Origin: Trochalopteron elliotii
Taxonomy: Eukaryota > Chordata > Aves > Passeriformes > Leiothrichidae
Length of the DNA: 64,000 nt
Assembly (NCBI GenBank): GCA_024734555.1
Contig: JANPWX010000246.1
Coordinates: forward strand, 1,762,312-1,826,311
Reading direction: 5' to 3'
The notes under the pieces are model-generated. The model was not told the origin of the DNA. It did no database searches and worked only from the letters and a program-made list of their open reading frames with translations. This document shows positions 60,780 through 64,000 of this stretch, in pieces. Numbering within the stretch: position 1 is the stretch's first letter; the number at the start of each line of letters is the position of its first letter. The position numbers and the translations under genes are program-made.

Positions 60780-63700
60780 CTATCAAGAGCCAAAGAAAAA
60801 ACACACAAAAGCACCAGATGCTTCCTCCAGCAGCTGCATTCTATTCACCTGCAGCTGGCTAGGAATTCATCTTCAAATGCTCTCCAAACTTACTGATTGC
60901 TGCGTGTTTGAGAGACTGCTCAGGCCGGATCATTTTTCTCAACGCAAAAATTCAGAATAAAGCTAAGCTTAGTGACTTATACCACTTCGTGACCAGAACA
61001 GTGTCCCCATCTGTGGTTTCACACAACTTTAGAGGAAGACCCATCATTCCTACTATAGGGGAGAGTAAAGTCTGTTTAGGACACAATCTGTCATATTCAT
61101 AATGGGAAGAATGGATTATTCTACTTCTATAAACATAAGTACTACTTCGCCTTACACAAAATGGACTTTACAGCTCAGTGAGGATTAATACTAAAACCTC
61201 ACAAAACTTTGTCTGTTTAGTAGGATTCTTTTATGTAGTTACCGGATTCTGTCAAAGCCCCATTCAACCTAAATTGGGTCCTGTGCACAAAAATTAATAT
61301 CATAGAAGTGGTCACACAGCAGTGGAAATAAGAACAGTGGGGAACATAACACAAGAAGGGAACAAGCCCTGGAAAGTTCAAACATCTGGAACTCCAGCTT
61401 TCTTAGTTTCTGTAACACTGATTAGGCCAAAGCCAAACAGATGGGAAAGACTAAACATGTAAGCACAGAGAAACACAGCTGCCTCTCCCCCATGAAGAGA
61501 GCATAGCCCAGATCAGCTAGAGCTGCTCCTGAACTTCCAAGGAGTGTAAAACCACAAATTGCTTTGACTTCAGCTCCTCTTAGATCATAATTTCTCAGTG
61601 AGGTGATAGGGTTAAAAGTTTTGCTTTCTTGACAAACCTTGGTTTTTAGAGTAACGGTTATATTCACTTCAGAAAACTTTTTATTTTACTGGAAAACAAA
61701 AAAACAAACAATTTATTTTAATCATTATTTTCCTTTAATTTAGTATAAGCTCCTTTCTTTTGTTTATTTGTTTTTTCAGCTATGCCATGGGGTAGATTCA
61801 TACAGAGTTCTTCCTAGAACATAGTTCTAGTTCTAGAACTAGTTCATAGTTCTTCCTTTGGGAACAAAGGAGGCCTAAAGGCTCTTTAAAGCTCTAGAAA
61901 AACCAAAAAGGCCAAATTTGATCAGAATAAAAATCTGAAGACTCACCTTTTCAAACAGAAGACTCTAAGTAACTAGATCAGAGAAATAAAACTTGCATAG
62001 AAGCCAGTCCCCTCCATAGCCAACGTTCCTGTAGGGGGCGGTGCTTACACCTCCTTCACTCCACATCTTCCTGAAGAGCAGCGATCTTCAGAAAACCCTC
62101 TGCCCACTCTAAGACTTTTCCAGAATCTGTCTGAGGATTCTGCAGCTCCATTGAGTCCTGCCCCAGCCTAGAAGCTCTCAAAAAGCTCCTCCCAAAACAG
62201 CTCAATTGCTCCCATGGGAAAGAGGCCATCTGAGTCTTCACAACCTAACTCCTCCTCTCTATACAGCGGCTGCAGTAGCAGGAAACCAACTGGCAACTAC
62301 CATTGTCAGGTGTGCTAAAGTGACAGACAAGCTGCCATGGAGGCTGGTTCACATCAGTCTCCTAAATTTCAGAGGACAAATTCTAAATTATTCAAGTTTA
62401 ACTTAATCCCAGAGAAAGCTGAAATCAGTAGATGTTTTTGTGCATGCATTCAAGGAAGATAACAGAAACAAGCACTGAAGTACTCCTATGATTGTGAGAT
62501 AAGTAAGGGTGCAGCTAAACTTTCAGTCTCAACAACAGCAGTTAAATTAATTTGTGAACTCAGTTAATGCTCTAATGCCATTGCACAAGAGCCTGCAGAA
62601 GAAGCTGAAAGTCCCCAAAAAAACAAAAGCCATAAACAAACAAACAAAAACACCCCCCCCAAAAAAAAAATGAAGGGGAATTGAGATCTCAGTTATTTCC
62701 ATCCCTTGCAGCTGTAATTAAATTCTTGACTGAAAACCTCTTCCATTCTTCCAGTAAGGCTCCTGCACTCAAGCGAATGGAAGATCTACTTGTCCACAGA
62801 AAGAACAGGAGAAGGAGAGAGAGTGAGAATACATTAAAAAATAAATGAATAAAAAAAAAAGCCAGTGCTAATGACACCAGAGCTATTTAAGCAGAGAGGA
62901 ATAGAAAGGAGTTCTGGTCCTACAGCTGCTTATGCATTTTCCATTTATACATAATTTGGTAACAGGTGCAATGTTAGGTTCCTAAGCAGCTTCAGCAGAA
63001 GAGAAGAAACAGTTTTCCACTGTATGTCCCTCCATACACGCAGCAGCATTTACTGGGGCTCATGCCATTTTTCATGTGTTTATCAACTGTCTCCTTTGTT
63101 TCATAATAACAAGAATTTTGCTTCTAGAAATAGTAAAAGAGGAAGATTGTAATAGAAAGCATAGTGGGCTATGGAGAAAGAGCTGAAAGACAGTACAGCT
63201 CACATCTGCGTCACGTTCACATGTGCTAAAACTAAAACACAGCTGGTTGGTTTAATTTTAGGCCTACCAGCCTTGGCAACATCCCTTTTATCTCCTGTGC
63301 CTAATTATAAAAGCCCTAAGTGCCAGTACCGTTAACTACTTCAGCACTGAGTGCTGTTGTTTCACTGCACCCATGAAATGCATCCAGTTGCCTGGCCTTT
63401 CTTGGCACAGTATCCTAATTCTCCCCTCTTCCAGTACAGAGTGCATATACAGCTTTTTCTTCCTTACTATGTTAAGAATCTAAACCCTATTAAGTATTTT
63501 TAAGTGAGTTCAATGCTATCTCACACCTGATGAAGACACAGAGAATGATGTGACATATAAAAAAGGCATAGAAGTAAAACACAAACCGTCATTTCTATTA
63601 ATTCCAACTATAATTAACAGGCAGTAAGAAAACATATAGATGTTGTATAGCTTACTCAGCCTTTTTCATGTTGTTCTTTAGAGTGATCTTTTAATTTATT

Positions 63701-64000
63701 TTCCTTCTATCAGATAATGTGCCAACATCTCAGAAAAGACAGCAGACTTTGCAAACACAAAAAAAATTTGCAGAAACTCCACTGCTGTTTTCTCAGGACA
63801 GTAAGAAAAAATGCAAAATAAGGATGATAAGAATGTTAGGATCACTTCTAAAACCTCGTGGGCAAAAGGCCTTGCTTCTCTAAACTTACAATTTGTAAAA
63901 AGTAGTTTTCTAAATATTCTTTAAAAGAGGGGGAACAGTTTCTATCCACAATTCTTAAATTCTGGGAGGGTATTTATCCAGCTACCAGCCCTGCTGGGTT
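60780..64000. other. Upstream intron or flank, no gene seen
   Basis: No exon convincingly supported. Around 62030-62290 the sequence is somewhat less AT-rich and contains GGGGCGG (about 62034); a 61-codon minus-strand frame there (62056-62241) has no splice signal. A 16-bp perfect palindrome lies at 61827-61842. C/A-rich low-complexity sequence is at about 62636-62670. If the gene starts within the window its first exon should be here, but I could not find it. Confidence 0.4.
61827..61842. repeat. 16-bp perfect palindrome
   Basis: CTAGTTCTAGAACTAG equals its own reverse complement and sits in a cluster of TAGTTCT/AGAAC words (61806-61853). It could be a chance product of that short-word repetition; no binding protein is suggested. 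Confidence 0.85.

Noticed and set aside
62056..62241. 61-codon minus-strand frame in a somewhat GC-richer patch with a GC box nearby, considered as a first exon
   Set aside because: No donor in a usable phase and no clear promoter architecture; kept only as a remark on the upstream stretch.
1..64000. tRNA, rRNA, snoRNA or microRNA genes
   Set aside because: I saw no tRNA box A/B pair, rRNA core segment or convincing long hairpin by eye; a covariance-model search (tRNAscan-SE, Infernal with Rfam) would be the proper test.

Overview
This window looks like vertebrate nuclear DNA, most probably from a bird. It is AT-rich with long non-coding stretches. Its interspersed repeats are almost all CR1 LINEs, several ending in the avian ATTCTGTG-type 3' tail, plus endogenous retrovirus LTRs. 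There are no Alu or L1 elements, no operons and no CRISPR array. Nearly all open reading frames are short chance frames or pieces of CR1; the protein-coding host content is a few small exons far apart.

Host gene. Five minus-strand segments (60733-60779, 58627-58737, 55428-55603, 35016-35156, 13461-13626) have splice-like ends, and their reading phases join without a break (2>1, 1>1, 1>0, 0>0, 0>1). Together they give about 213 residues of an acidic, serine-rich, probably disordered and phosphorylated protein that I do not recognise. A sixth segment (39504-39650) has a strong acceptor in the right phase but runs to a stop with no usable donor, so it may be an alternative last exon. The gene appears to cross most of the window, with at least its 3' end beyond the left edge.

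Repeats, left to right: an LTR-like element with a 43-bp minisatellite (about 822-1272); a GC-rich block of unknown origin (about 6005-6330); a solo LTR with a 5-bp target duplication (6680-7277); a CR1 tail (7697-7885); an endogenous retrovirus broken by a 10-N assembly gap, keeping a 5' LTR stub, a polypurine tract and a whole 3' LTR inside a GTAAT duplication (8175-8956); an ancient CR1 (about 15610-16260); a nearly full-length but dead CR1 with both ORFs (about 17565-21710); and shorter CR1 pieces at 22301, 29676, 40965 and 52696. All three LTR elements lie on the plus strand, antisense to the host gene.

I did not find an undescribed biological system. The items most worth following up are the unidentified gene, the gapped provirus, the minisatellite inside the LTR, and the CR1 that keeps its 5' end but has lost part of its reverse transcriptase.
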